Shown here: one piece after another, positions 44,878 through 54,480 of the stretch
Position numbering within the stretch: the first letter of the stretch is position 1
How the letters are laid out: each line of letters starts with the position of its first letter
Assembly: GCA_029266455.1 (NCBI GenBank)
Contig: JAQSWV010000001.1
Span: forward strand, 59,346 to 123,345
DNA length: 64,000 nucleotides
Direction: 5' to 3'
Origin: Nocardioidaceae bacterium
Lineage (GTDB): Bacteria; Actinomycetota; Actinomycetes; Propionibacteriales; Nocardioidaceae
Made by a program: the position numbers and the translations under genes
Notes under the pieces: model-generated
What the model was told of the DNA's origin: nothing
Seen by the model: the letters and a program-made list of their open reading frames with translations, nothing else
Database searches by the model: none

Positions 44878-45635
44878 CTGCCACCCTCCCGCTTCACGGG
44901 TCCATCGTAGGACCCGCCCTCGTCGTCCGGACGGTCAAGCCGTAGCTGGTGGTTGACCACCTGTCGCGCGACGTCGGCGAGGTCGGCGTCGTTGACGAAG
45001 GCGTGGGCCCGCAGGCGCAGCATCGCCTCGTGCAGTGAGACCCCCAGCTGCATCATCACCATGCCCTGTGCGTGGAAGATCTCGGCCCGGTAGGGCAGGG
45101 ACGCCGGCGGTCCCGTCACTGCGCCCTCGACCGGGAAGTGCTCGTCCAGCAGCAGAGTCACTGCCGCGTCGGCCAGGGAGAACGCGTTGGTCAGCTCGTC
45201 GGCGCTCAGCCCCCCCGCAGCGCTCCGGTAGAGCTCGAGCGAGCCCAGCCGAACCGCGCCCACCTGGAGTGGGATCGCGAAGACCGCGTGGATCCCGTTG
45301 GCTCGGGCGGCGGCCACGTACCCCGGCCAGCGGGCCGGGTCCAGCTCGTCGAGATCAGGGACCAGGACGGGCCGGGACGTCCCGAACGCCTCGGAGCCCG
45401 GGCCGTCGCCGGTGATCTGCTGCAGACCGTCCAGCGGCCGCTCGACACCGTCGGATGCGGCGACGAGCTGGGGGGCGCCGTCGGTCGCCACCACGTTGAC
45501 GGCCACGCCCTGCGCTCCCACCAGGCGCGTCGCCACCTGGCAGAGCCGCCGCAGGGATCGCGTCGAGGGGTCGGCGTCACTGGGCAGTTCCTCGCTACGG
45601 ACCTCCCGGAGGATGTCGGCGACCGGGTTCCCCAT
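44874..45635 (-). CDS. GAF-ANTAR regulator, first of a pair
   Basis: A 253-residue protein with a GAF domain (LCQVATRLVGAQGVAVNVVA, TGDGPGSEAFGTSRPVLVPD and AVFAIPLQVGAVRLGSLELY) and a C-terminal ANTAR domain (LPYRAEIFHAQGMVMMQLGV and SLHEAMLRLRAHAFVNDADL). The ANTAR part has the Ala-Gly/Gln spacing needed for a coiled-coil and RNA contact. The ATG has a GAGGTG about 6 nt upstream. It is translationally coupled to the second GAF-ANTAR gene. The two GAF domains differ clearly, so the pair could sense two signals and act on the same or on different RNAs. Confidence 0.88.
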   Translation of the reverse strand: MGNPVADILREVRSEELPSDADPSTRSLRRLCQVATRLVGAQGVAVNVVATDGAPQLVAASDGVERPLDGLQQITGDGPGSEAFGTSRPVLVPDLDELDPARWPGYVAAARANGIHAVFAIPLQVGAVRLGSLELYRSAAGGLSADELTNAFSLADAAVTLLLDEHFPVEGAVTGPPASLPYRAEIFHAQGMVMMQLGVSLHEAMLRLRAHAFVNDADLADVARQVVNHQLRLDRPDDEGGSYDGPVKREGGR

Positions 45636-45722
45636 GCCGCATCACCTCCGCCGTCGATGCCGCGTCCGACCGGCAGCAGGTCCGACCCTACCGCTGCTGC
45701 GAGCCTCGTCCGGGGCGAGCGC

Positions 45723-46223
45723 TCAGGTGGACAGGTACGCCAGGCCCCGCCGGTGCTCGACGTGGAGGCCCGCGCGGACGCCGCGCGCCACCTCCTGCTC
45801 CAGCTTGCCGCCGACCAGCGGGATCGACACCTTGATGTCGCCGTCGACGGTCAGGGCGGCACCGTCGCCGGCGGGCGCGATGGTGGCGGAGCCGAGGAGC
45901 TTGGCGGGCTGCCCCGCGACCTCGACGAGGAGCTCGGCGTGGCGGAAGACCTCGCCCTCCCCTGGCTCCCACTGCTCCGACTGCACGATCTCGATCGTCT
46001 CGCCGACCAGCCGCTTGACCAGGTCCGGCACCTCCGCGGGCATCACCCGGCGCACCGTCACCGAGGCGCCGGCATCGCTGCCCGTCCCGGCCGGGTCGAT
46101 CTCGACCGACCAGGAGAGCGCACCCGTCGCCTGGCACACGTCCTCACGGAACGCCTTGTCCGTCATCATCGCGAACACGTCGTCCGGTGCCGCCGGGTAG
46201 TCCAGCCGCTCGCTGAGCCTCAT
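45723..46223 (-). CDS. DUF2505 protein (START-like fold)
   Basis: A 166-residue protein. LSERLDYPAAPDDVFAMMTD at the start, GASVTVRRVMPAEVPDLVKR and LVGETIEIVQSEQWEPG in the middle and VARGVRAGLHVEHRRGLAYL at the end identify DUF2505, a family predicted to adopt a START/SRPBCC lipid- or polyketide-binding fold. Function is unknown. It lies 7 bp after the GGDEF gene on the same strand, so an operon is likely, but CATGAT 6 nt before the ATG also suggests its own leaderless promoter. Confidence 0.82.
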   Translation of the reverse strand: MRLSERLDYPAAPDDVFAMMTDKAFREDVCQATGALSWSVEIDPAGTGSDAGASVTVRRVMPAEVPDLVKRLVGETIEIVQSEQWEPGEGEVFRHAELLVEVAGQPAKLLGSATIAPAGDGAALTVDGDIKVSIPLVGGKLEQEVARGVRAGLHVEHRRGLAYLST

Positions 46224-46230
46224 GCGCCCA

Positions 46231-47865
46231 TCATGGCCGAGGGCGGTCCTTACGGCGCACCCGGGACTCGGCGCCGCCGGGCGGGGGCGTGTCGGGGCGG
46301 TCGACCTCGACCCGGTCACCGCCGCGGGCCTTCGCCGCGTAGAGGGCCGTGTCCGCGCGGCTGACCAGGTGCTCCGGATCGCTGTCCGCCGCACCGGCCG
46401 CCACGCCGATGCTCACCGCGACACGCAGCCCGGGAGCCAGCTCGTCCCACGGCACCTCGGCCAGCCGACGTCGCAGGTCGGCGGCCCGACGGCGGGCGGA
46501 GTCGACGTCGAGGCCGTCGAGCAGTGCCACGAACTCGTCACCACCCAGCCGGGCGACCAGGTCCACGGCTCGGGTGCCGCTGGCCAGCGTGTCGGCGACG
46601 CGCACGAGCACCTGGTCACCCACCGCGTGGCCGTGGCTGTCGTTGACCGACTTGAACGCGTCGATGTCGAGCAGCAGCACGGCCAGCTGGGTCCCGACCC
46701 GCCGGCGGCGCAGCTCCTGCAGGTGCCGGCTGTACCCGCGCCGGTTGGCCAGTCCGGTCAGGTCGTCGACCCGGGCCGCTCGCGCATGCCGGTCGCGTTC
46801 GATCCGGAGCTGCTCGATCTGCAGGCTCGCGCGGGCCGACCCGACCATCTCCTGGCGCATCTCCCAGCGCCTTCGCGAGCAGTAGAACGCGTACTCGACG
46901 GCTGCGTCGGCGTCGGGGCTGCCGGACGCCTCGGCCCGGGCCACCAGACTCATCGCGAGGGACCGGGCAGCCGTCGCGAACTCGTCGGTCGACAGCTCGG
47001 TCGCGCGGCGGGCGAGTGCGGTGACGCGGTGCCAGTCGCCGTCGTCGGCGGCCGCCAACGCCTCGGCCAGCCGCAGCATGCCCAGGACGGGATCGGACCG
47101 CACCCTGAGCTCGGCGCTCACCCGCCGGCCCAGCGTCTCGGCCGGTTCCCGCGGGGTGGACCCCATGAGGGCGTCGAGCAGGTGCCCGAACACCTCGACC
47201 TCGATCAGCCAGGCCGCGGGCATCGACTCGCTCAGCGCCGCGTCGACGGCGGCCCTGGCCGCAGGCGCCCGGTCGTGCAGCTCGTCGGTCGCGTCGACCT
47301 CACGGAGTCCGCACAGCATGCGCAGAGAGGCCTCGGCCCGGTTGAAGCGCACCACGGCGTCCAGGACCGGCAGCTCGCACTGGGCCAGCACCGGCGTGAC
47401 CGTGGCGTACAGCTCCTCCTCCAGCTCCCACAGCTCGCGCGCGCTGTAGGCGGTGGCGCATGCCACATACGCCGTTGCCCGCTCGAGCGGGGGCTCGGTG
47501 CTGAGCTCCAGCAGGGCGGTGGCCCGCGCCAGGTCGAGGTAGGAGCCCTGCCGTACCGCGAGGTCGTCGGAGGTCAGGTGGTGGTCGGCGCGGCTGGCGA
47601 GCGCCGCAGAGAGCATCGCGTGGTCCCCAGCCGCGTCGGCCAGGTCGTGCAGCCGGGTGATCGCGTCCTCCACGGCAGGATCGGCCGCCGTCATGCCAGC
47701 GACCACCTCGGCGTACAGCAGCACCAGGGTCACCTCGGGCCAGTCGTGCTCACGGGCACGGGCCTGCGCGCTGGCGAGCGTCTCCGAGGCGGGCCGTTGC
47801 TGGACGGCCTCCACCAGGCGGAACGCATCCAGCCGCGCAGAGACTCGCTCTTCGTCGGTGGTCAT
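46231..47865 (-). CDS. GGDEF diguanylate cyclase with helical-repeat N-terminus
   Basis: A 544-residue protein. The first 370 residues are all-helical, with TPR-like or similar repeats (for example LVLLYAEVVAGMTAADP, ERATAYVACATAYSARELWE, LEVEVFGHLLDALMG), and no transmembrane segment. The C-terminal GGDEF domain starts at DDLTGLANRRGY and has DIDAFKSVNDSHGHAVGDQV and an intact LGGDEFVALL active site, so c-di-GMP synthesis is expected. No EAL domain is present. The RxxD inhibitory site five residues before GGDEF is not obvious. It is divergent from the glutamate dehydrogenase gene, with a 195-bp gap. Confidence 0.87.
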   Translation of the reverse strand: MTTDEERVSARLDAFRLVEAVQQRPASETLASAQARAREHDWPEVTLVLLYAEVVAGMTAADPAVEDAITRLHDLADAAGDHAMLSAALASRADHHLTSDDLAVRQGSYLDLARATALLELSTEPPLERATAYVACATAYSARELWELEEELYATVTPVLAQCELPVLDAVVRFNRAEASLRMLCGLREVDATDELHDRAPAARAAVDAALSESMPAAWLIEVEVFGHLLDALMGSTPREPAETLGRRVSAELRVRSDPVLGMLRLAEALAAADDGDWHRVTALARRATELSTDEFATAARSLAMSLVARAEASGSPDADAAVEYAFYCSRRRWEMRQEMVGSARASLQIEQLRIERDRHARAARVDDLTGLANRRGYSRHLQELRRRRVGTQLAVLLLDIDAFKSVNDSHGHAVGDQVLVRVADTLASGTRAVDLVARLGGDEFVALLDGLDVDSARRRAADLRRRLAEVPWDELAPGLRVAVSIGVAAGAADSDPEHLVSRADTALYAAKARGGDRVEVDRPDTPPPGGAESRVRRKDRPRP

Positions 47866-48002
47866 GAGGTTCGCGTCCGCGTGGCCATAGCAGCTCTTGT
47901 CTACCCGCAACCAGCCGTCCTTGTACCGGTTTGCGCCGACCTGCAGGCCGTATGGCGAAAAGATCGGTACGTCCGTCGTCGGCCGGCCCGGGCCGGGCGG
48001 TC

Positions 48003-48008
48003 TAGGGT
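48003..48008 (+). promoter_or_regulatory. Candidate -10 element of the NAD-glutamate dehydrogenase gene
   Basis: TAGGGT, giving a leader of about 46 nt that ends before the ATG at 48061. No convincing -35 or strong ribosome site is visible. Confidence 0.35.
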
Positions 48009-48060
48009 CAAGAGGGTCGATCGCACACCGTCGTGCGACGGCGGAGTGGAGGCAGCCAGC

Positions 48061-51000
48061 ATGACGATCCGGCCGGACACCGCCTTCGACGACACCCTGG
48101 AGGCCGCGTGCCAGGTCGCGGCGGCCCGGCGGAGCACGTCGGGCGTCGATACCAGGACCGTCCGCACCCTGCTGCGCGCCTACTACCACCATGTGAGCGC
48201 CGAGGACCTGGCAGGCCGGGACGCCGAGGACGTCTACGGCGCCGCCATGAGCCACTACCGGCTGGCCGGCCGCCGCCCGCAGGGCACCGGCACCGTCCAG
48301 GTCTCGACACCGAACGTCGACGAGCACGGCTGGTCGGCCGCCGGCCACACCGTGGTCGAGGTGGTCACCGACGACATGCCCTTCCTCGTCGACTCGGTGA
48401 CGATGTACCTCGCCCAGCACGACCACGGCATCCACCTGGTCATCCACCCGCAGCTGAGGGTGGAGCGCGATGTCGCAGGAGACCTTCGCGGGTTCGCCCT
48501 CGGCACTCCGGGCGAGAGCGGCGTCGAGGAGGCGGCCGGCTCCGACGGTCATGGAACGGTCGACGAGTCGTGGATGCACGTCGAGATCGACAGGGTGGAG
48601 GACGCCGACCGGCTCGCCGAGCTCGAGGCGGGGCTCTCCGAGGTGCTCCGTGACGTGCGGGAGACGGTCGAGGACTGGGCCAAGATGAAGGAGCGCGTCC
48701 GCTCCATCGTGGAGGGCCTGCGCGCCGACCCGCCGCCGGTGCCCGAGGACGAGACCGAGGAGGTGCGTGCGCTGCTCGACTGGCTGGCCGACGACCACTT
48801 CACCTTCCTCGGCTACCGCGAGTACGCCCTCGGTGAGCCGGGGGAGGAGGAGACGGGCCGGAAGAGCGACGTGCTCCGTGCCCTGCCCGGCACGGGCCTG
48901 GGAATTCTCCGCTCGGACCCACGGGTGATGGCCGCCAGGCTGCCCGGGCCGGTCGCCGAGCGGGCCCGGGACAAGGTGCTCGCGGTCATCACCAAGGCCA
49001 ACTCGCGGGCGACGGTGCACCGGTCCGCCTATCTGGACTACATCGGCATCCGGACCTTCGGCGCCGATGGCGAGGTGACCGGCGAACGACGGTTCCTCGG
49101 CCTGTTCTCGTCGGCCGCCTACACCGAGTCGGTGACCCGGATCCCGGTGCTGCGGCGCAAGGGGACGGCGGTGCTCGAGCAGCTCGGCTTCCACCCGATG
49201 AGCCACAGCGGCAAGGCACTGCTCGACCTGCTGGAGACCTACCCGCGCGACGACCTCTTCCAGACGCCGGTCGAGGAGCTGACGTCCACGCTGAAGGCGG
49301 TCCTACGTCTGCAGGAGCGCCGCCAGCTGCGGCTGTTCGTGCGGCAGGACGCGTACCGCCGCTACCTTTCCTGCCTGGTCTACCTGCCCCGCGACCGCTA
49401 CACCACTCAGGTGCGTGAGCGGATGCAGACGATCCTGGCCGGCGCCCTCGGTGGGCCGGAGCAGGGCGTCACCATCGACTACACCGCACGGGTGACCGAG
49501 TCCGTGCTGGCCCGGCTGCACTTCGTGGTGCGGCCTCCGCGCGGCACCTTCGTGGGCGAGGTGGACCAGGCCGCGCTGGAACAGCGGCTCTCCGAAGCCA
49601 CCCGGGCGTGGGCCGACGACTTCGGCCAGGCCGCCTACGAGCTGCGCGGCGAGGCCGACGGGGCGCGGCTGGTCCGTGCGTACGGCGCCGCCTTTCCCGA
49701 GGCGTACAAGGAGGACTTCGGTGCCCGGGTCGCCGTCACCGACCTCCACCGGCTCGAGTCGGTCGACCCCGAGGACGGGATCGGGCTGCACCTGTACGAG
49801 CCGGCCGACGCGCCTCCCGGGGAGGGCCGGTTCAAGATCTTCCGCACCGGCACACCGCTGTCGCTGACCGAGGTGCTGCCGCTGTTCACCTCGTTGGGGG
49901 TCGAGGTCGTCGACGAGCGGCCGTACTCCCTCATGCAGCCGCACGACCAGGAGCCCATCGCATGGATCTACGACTTCGGCCTGCGCTACGACGCGGAGCC
50001 CGGTGAGGCCGGCCGACGGCTGCTGACCGACGCGTTCCTGGCGTGCTGGCGGGGGATGGCCGAGGCCGACAGCTTCAACCGGCTCGTGCTGGCGGCCCGT
50101 CTTCCCTGGCGGCAGGTGAGCGTGCTCCGGGCGTACGCGCGCTGGCTGCGGCAGGCGGCGACGCCGTTCAGCCAGGCCTACATCGAGGACACCCTGCTGG
50201 CCCACTGCAGCGTGGCCCGGCAGCTGATGGAGCTGTTCGCCGCCCGGTTCGATCCCGGCGAGGATGGCGAGCTGGCCGACTCCGATGCCCGGGCGACCCG
50301 GATCGCCGAGTTGAACGAGGCCATCACCTCGGCACTCGACGACGTGGCCAGCCTCGACCACGACCGGATCCTGCGGGCCTACGTCACCGCGATCAACGCC
50401 ACCACGCGCACCAACTACTACGTGCTGGACGACGACGGCAATGACCGGTCGTACCTGTCGCTGAAGCTGGAGCCGGAACGGCTCCCCGACATCCCGCTGC
50501 CGCGGCCGCGCTTCGAGGTCTTCGTGTACTCACCACGGGTGGAGGGTGTGCACCTGCGCTTCGGCCCCGTGGCGCGCGGTGGGCTGAGGTGGTCGGACCG
50601 CCGGGAGGACTTCCGCACGGAGGTCCTCGGCCTGGTCAAGGCGCAGATGGTCAAGAACGCCGTGATCGTCCCGGTCGGAGCCAAGGGCGGCTTCTACGCC
50701 AAGCAGCTGCCCGACCCGGCCGCCGACCGCGATGCCTGGATGGCCGAGGGGGTCGAGTGCTACCGCACGTTCATCAGTGGGCTGCTCGACATCACCGACA
50801 ACCTCGAGCGTGAGAAGTCGATACCGCCGCCGCGGGTCGTGCGCCACGACGGCGACGACGCCTACCTGGTGGTGGCCGCCGACAAGGGGACGGCGACCTT
50901 CTCCGACATCGCCAACGGGATCGCGCTCGAGTACGGCTTCTGGCTGGGCGACGCGTTCGCCTCCGGAGGCTCGGCCGGCTACGACCACAAGGCGATGGGC

Positions 51001-52992
51001 ATCACCGCTCGCGGCGCCTGGGAGTCGGTGAAGCGGCACTTCCGCGAGATGGGCATCGACTGCCAGCGCGAGGACTTCACCTGCGTCGGCGTCGGCGACA
51101 TGTCCGGCGACGTGTTCGGCAACGGCATGCTGCTGTCGCACCACACCCGCCTGGTGGCCGCCTTCGACCACCGGCACGTGTTCATCGACCCCGACCCCGA
51201 CGCCGAGACCTCCTACGCCGAACGGCGCCGCCTGTTCGAGCTGCCGCGCTCCAGCTGGGACGACTACGACCGGTCGCTCATCTCCGCAGGCGGCGGGGTC
51301 TACCCGCGCACGGCCAAGTCGGTGCCGGTCTCGCCGCAGGCGCGGGCCGCGCTGGACCTCGACGAGTCGGTGCAGCAGCTGTCACCGGCACAGCTGGTCA
51401 ACGCGATCCTCAAGGCGCCGGTCGACCTGCTGTGGAACGGCGGCATCGGGACGTACGTCAAGGCGGGAAGCGAGACCCATGCCGAGGCCGGCGACAAGGC
51501 CAACGACGCCGTACGGGTGAACGGCGCCGAGCTACGGGTGCGCTGCGTGGGAGAGGGCGGCAACCTGGGGCTGACCCAGCTGGGCCGCATCGAGTACGCC
51601 CGGTCCGGAGGCCGCATCACGACCGACTTCATCGACAACTCCGCCGGGGTGGACACCTCCGACCACGAGGTCAACATCAAGGTGCTGCTCGACCGGGTCG
51701 TGGCGGACGGCGACCTGACCGACAAGCAGCGCAACGTCCTGCTCCAGGACATGACCGACGAGGTGGCGGAGCTGGTGCTGGCCGACAACGTCGCCCAGAA
51801 CATCGCCCTGGCGAACGCCGAGGCCGCGTCCGGGTCGCTGATGCACGTGCACGCCGACTGGATGCGTCGGCTCGAGCGCGGCGGCCGGCTCGACCGGGAG
51901 ATCGAGTTCCTGCCGTCGTCCAAGGAGATCGCGCGTCGTCGGAGCGAGGGGCAGGGCCTGTCCAGTCCGGAGCTCGCAGTGCTCCTGGCCTACACCAAGA
52001 TCGTGCTCAGCGAGGAGCTCCTCGACACCGACCTCCCCGACGACCCGTTCATGCGGGCGAACCTCTACCGGTACTTTCCGAGCGCCATGCGCCAGGACTA
52101 CCGCGACCGCATGGACTCGCACCCCCTGCGCCGCGAGATCATCGTGACCCAGGTGGTCAACTCGCTGGTCAACGACGCCGGTATCACGTTCTTCCACCGG
52201 CTCTCCGGGGAGACCGCGGCCACCGCCGACGAGCTGGCCCGGGCGTACGCGATCGCCTCCGAGATCTACGGCGCCGAGGCGCTGTACCGGCTGCTGCGGA
52301 TGGTCGACAACGAGGTCGACGCGGCCGTGCAGACGCGGATGCGCCTCGACGTGCGTCAGCTGATCGAGCGCGCGACGCGCTGGTTGGTCAACCAGCGTTG
52401 GCATGCCGACGCCGAGCGCACGGTGGAAGAGGTGGGGACGGCCGTGCAGGAGGTGGTGCGGGGCCTGCCCGAGATCCTTGCCGGCCGGGAGAACGAGCGG
52501 CTGCAGGCGAGGGTCGAGCACCTGCGGTCCCACGGTGTGGCCGACGAGCTGGCTCTGCGTGTGGCCGCACTGCCCACGGCGTACAGCGCGCTGGCCGTCG
52601 TCGAGGTCGCCCGCCGGCTGGGACGGCCCCCGCTCGAGGTGGCCCGCGTGCACAGCGCGCTCAGCCAGCGGCTCAACCTCGATGTGCTGTACGACCGGGT
52701 CGTCGGCCTGGCCCGCGACGACCGGTGGCAGACGATGGCCAGGGCAACCCTGCGCGACGACCTGCAAGAGGTGCACGCCGCGATCACGGCGCGAGTGCTG
52801 GAGACCGACCCCGACGGCACGTCGACGGACAGCCCGTTCGACGTCGACGCGAGGATCGAGGCGTGGGTGGCACAGCGGCGAACCGTCTTCGACCGCGCGC
52901 TGTCCACCCTCGAGGAGATCTGCCGGGACGACTCGGCCGACCTCGCCCGGCTGTCGGTGGCGCTCCGGGTGACACGGACACTGATCGCCTGA
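48061..52992 (+). CDS. NAD-specific glutamate dehydrogenase, large (180-kDa) type
   Basis: A 1643-residue enzyme of the L180 class, catabolic, converting glutamate to 2-oxoglutarate and ammonia with NAD. The N-terminal 700 residues carry ACT-like regulatory modules (for example VVEVVTDDMPFLVDSVTMYL). The catalytic core contains RGGLRWSDRREDFRTEVLGL, KNAVIVPVGAKGGFYAKQLP with the substrate Lys, VGVGDMSGDVFGNGMLLSHH and GGIGTYVKA. The C-terminal helical part ends near DSADLARLSVALRVTRTLI. Length matches the Streptomyces and mycobacterial Gdh. The downstream oxoproline genes and pruA fit glutamate catabolism. The ATG is set by the conserved N-terminus. Confidence 0.95.
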   Translation: MTIRPDTAFDDTLEAACQVAAARRSTSGVDTRTVRTLLRAYYHHVSAEDLAGRDAEDVYGAAMSHYRLAGRRPQGTGTVQVSTPNVDEHGWSAAGHTVVEVVTDDMPFLVDSVTMYLAQHDHGIHLVIHPQLRVERDVAGDLRGFALGTPGESGVEEAAGSDGHGTVDESWMHVEIDRVEDADRLAELEAGLSEVLRDVRETVEDWAKMKERVRSIVEGLRADPPPVPEDETEEVRALLDWLADDHFTFLGYREYALGEPGEEETGRKSDVLRALPGTGLGILRSDPRVMAARLPGPVAERARDKVLAVITKANSRATVHRSAYLDYIGIRTFGADGEVTGERRFLGLFSSAAYTESVTRIPVLRRKGTAVLEQLGFHPMSHSGKALLDLLETYPRDDLFQTPVEELTSTLKAVLRLQERRQLRLFVRQDAYRRYLSCLVYLPRDRYTTQVRERMQTILAGALGGPEQGVTIDYTARVTESVLARLHFVVRPPRGTFVGEVDQAALEQRLSEATRAWADDFGQAAYELRGEADGARLVRAYGAAFPEAYKEDFGARVAVTDLHRLESVDPEDGIGLHLYEPADAPPGEGRFKIFRTGTPLSLTEVLPLFTSLGVEVVDERPYSLMQPHDQEPIAWIYDFGLRYDAEPGEAGRRLLTDAFLACWRGMAEADSFNRLVLAARLPWRQVSVLRAYARWLRQAATPFSQAYIEDTLLAHCSVARQLMELFAARFDPGEDGELADSDARATRIAELNEAITSALDDVASLDHDRILRAYVTAINATTRTNYYVLDDDGNDRSYLSLKLEPERLPDIPLPRPRFEVFVYSPRVEGVHLRFGPVARGGLRWSDRREDFRTEVLGLVKAQMVKNAVIVPVGAKGGFYAKQLPDPAADRDAWMAEGVECYRTFISGLLDITDNLEREKSIPPPRVVRHDGDDAYLVVAADKGTATFSDIANGIALEYGFWLGDAFASGGSAGYDHKAMGITARGAWESVKRHFREMGIDCQREDFTCVGVGDMSGDVFGNGMLLSHHTRLVAAFDHRHVFIDPDPDAETSYAERRRLFELPRSSWDDYDRSLISAGGGVYPRTAKSVPVSPQARAALDLDESVQQLSPAQLVNAILKAPVDLLWNGGIGTYVKAGSETHAEAGDKANDAVRVNGAELRVRCVGEGGNLGLTQLGRIEYARSGGRITTDFIDNSAGVDTSDHEVNIKVLLDRVVADGDLTDKQRNVLLQDMTDEVAELVLADNVAQNIALANAEAASGSLMHVHADWMRRLERGGRLDREIEFLPSSKEIARRRSEGQGLSSPELAVLLAYTKIVLSEELLDTDLPDDPFMRANLYRYFPSAMRQDYRDRMDSHPLRREIIVTQVVNSLVNDAGITFFHRLSGETAATADELARAYAIASEIYGAEALYRLLRMVDNEVDAAVQTRMRLDVRQLIERATRWLVNQRWHADAERTVEEVGTAVQEVVRGLPEILAGRENERLQARVEHLRSHGVADELALRVAALPTAYSALAVVEVARRLGRPPLEVARVHSALSQRLNLDVLYDRVVGLARDDRWQTMARATLRDDLQEVHAAITARVLETDPDGTSTDSPFDVDARIEAWVAQRRTVFDRALSTLEEICRDDSADLARLSVALRVTRTLIA

Positions 52993-53033
52993 CCCGACCG
53001 GACCCGACCTGATCAGGAGGGAGACGTTCCGAC

Positions 53034-53825
53034 ATGGAGACGACGCTGGCGGCGCTGGCGCCCGCGGAGGCCCGGGCCCGCTTCCGTTCCGGCGAGCGGG
53101 TCCCCACGTCCGGCTGGGCCGACGGCTTCGCGCAGGCCAACCTGGTCAGTGTTCCCCGCGAGGCGGCGTACGACCTGCTGCTGTTCTGTCAGCGCAACCC
53201 CAAGCCGTGCCCGCTGCTGGACGTGACCGAGCCCGGGTCGTGGACGACACCGCTCGCGCCGGGCGCCGACCTCCGCCTCGACCTGCCGGGCTACCGGGTG
53301 TGGCAGGACGGCCGGCTCGTCGACGAACCGACCGACGTGCGCGGGTGGTGGGCCGACGACCTGGTGACGTTCCTGCTGGGGTGCAGCTTCACGTTCGAGA
53401 CGGCCCTGCTCGAGGCAGGGGTCCCGGTGCGGCACCTGGAGCAGGGGCGCAACGTGCCCATGTACCGGACCGTGCGCGAGTGCCGGCCGGCCGGACGGCT
53501 GTCGGGGCCGTTGGTCGTGAGCATGCGCCCGGTGCCGTCAGAGCTCGTACCGACCGCCGTGCAGGTGACGGCGCTGGTGCCGGCGGTGCACGGGGCGCCG
53601 GTACACGTGGGCAACCCCGCCTCCCTGGGCATCGACGACCTGGACACGCCCGACTACGGCGACCCGGTCGAGGTGCGGCCCGGGGAGGTGCCGGTCTTCT
53701 GGGCCTGCGGGGTGACCCCGCAGGCGGTGATCGAGCAGGCCCGGTTGCCGTTCGCGGTGACGCACGCCCCCGGGCACATGTTCGTCACCGACCTCGCCGA
53801 CGCCGACCTCCGCCGGGCGGGCTGA
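53034..53825 (+). CDS. Putative hydro-lyase, D-glutamate cyclase-like (DUF1445/YcsI)
   Basis: A 263-residue YcsI-family protein. [20 protein letters not shown] near residues 18-37, then [35 protein letters not shown] and [16 protein letters not shown], are family motifs; [16 protein letters not shown] and [16 protein letters not shown] ending complete it (here [12 protein letters not shown]). Relatives are annotated D-glutamate cyclases, which make 5-oxo-D-proline, and they cluster with oxoprolinase genes. It stands one base before pxpB and 41 bp after the glutamate dehydrogenase gene. GGGAG lies upstream of the ATG. Reaction inferred from family and context. Confidence 0.85.
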   Translation: METTLAALAPAEARARFRSGERVPTSGWADGFAQANLVSVPREAAYDLLLFCQRNPKPCPLLDVTEPGSWTTPLAPGADLRLDLPGYRVWQDGRLVDEPTDVRGWWADDLVTFLLGCSFTFETALLEAGVPVRHLEQGRNVPMYRTVRECRPAGRLSGPLVVSMRPVPSELVPTAVQVTALVPAVHGAPVHVGNPASLGIDDLDTPDYGDPVEVRPGEVPVFWACGVTPQAVIEQARLPFAVTHAPGHMFVTDLADADLRRAG

Positions 53826-53826
53826 C

Positions 53827-54480
53827 ATGGCACCTGCCGAGGGTGCGCGCGTTCTGCGCTGTGGGGGGAGCGCGGCGCTCGTCGAGGTCGCCGACCTGGC
53901 GCAGGTGCTGCGGCTGTACGAAGCGCTGCTGGCCGAGCGGCCGCCGGGTGTTCGCGAGCTGGTGCCGGCCGCCCGCACCGTGCTGGTCGCCTACGACGCC
54001 GGCGAGACCCGCTTCGACGACCTCACCCAAGCGATCATCGAGCGCTGGCAGGCGGCTGCCGAGCGTGCGCCGGAGCCTGACCATGGGGCGGATGTGGTCG
54101 AGGTGCCGGTGCACTACGACGGCCCGGACCTCGCCCAGGTGGCCCAGCTGACCGGGCTCGACGAGGCCGAGGTGGTCCGCCGGCACACCGGAGGCGACTA
54201 CCGCAGCGGCTTCTGCGGGTTCGCGCCCGGGTTCGCGTACCTGACCGGGCTGGATCCGGCTCTGCACGTCCCTCGCCGCGACGACCCGCGCACCAGGGTC
54301 CCCGCCGGGTCGGTGGCGCTGGCCGACGAGTTCACCGCCGTCTACCCCCGCGACTCGCCGGGCGGCTGGCAGCTGGTCGGGCACAGCGACATCGTCTTGT
54401 GGGACGTCGAGCGTGACCCGCCGGCGCTGCTGGCGCCGGGCACACCCGTGCGGTTCGTCGACGCGGGCAGCGGCTCGTGA
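53827..54480 (+). CDS. pxpB: 5-oxoprolinase subunit B (KipI-like)
   Basis: A 217-residue PxpB/KipI protein. LRCGGSAALVEVADLAQVLR at the start, VPVHYDGPDLAQVAQLTGLD, FCGFAPGFAYLTGLDPALHV and VPAGSVALADEFTAVYPRDS followed by PGGWQLVGHSD are diagnostic. With PxpC and PxpA it forms an ATP-dependent 5-oxoprolinase that opens pyroglutamate to glutamate; the same fold also appears in allophanate hydrolase and in the Bacillus kinase inhibitor KipI. It overlaps pxpC by 4 bp. No pxpA (LamB/YcsF) gene is found next to it. Confidence 0.9.
   Translation: MAPAEGARVLRCGGSAALVEVADLAQVLRLYEALLAERPPGVRELVPAARTVLVAYDAGETRFDDLTQAIIERWQAAAERAPEPDHGADVVEVPVHYDGPDLAQVAQLTGLDEAEVVRRHTGGDYRSGFCGFAPGFAYLTGLDPALHVPRRDDPRTRVPAGSVALADEFTAVYPRDSPGGWQLVGHSDIVLWDVERDPPALLAPGTPVRFVDAGSGS

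Noticed and set aside
46222..48060. A long in-frame extension upstream of the glutamate dehydrogenase start
   Set aside because: It runs antisense to the GGDEF gene, which has an intact active site and full domain matches. The conserved N-terminus of the dehydrogenase begins at 48061.
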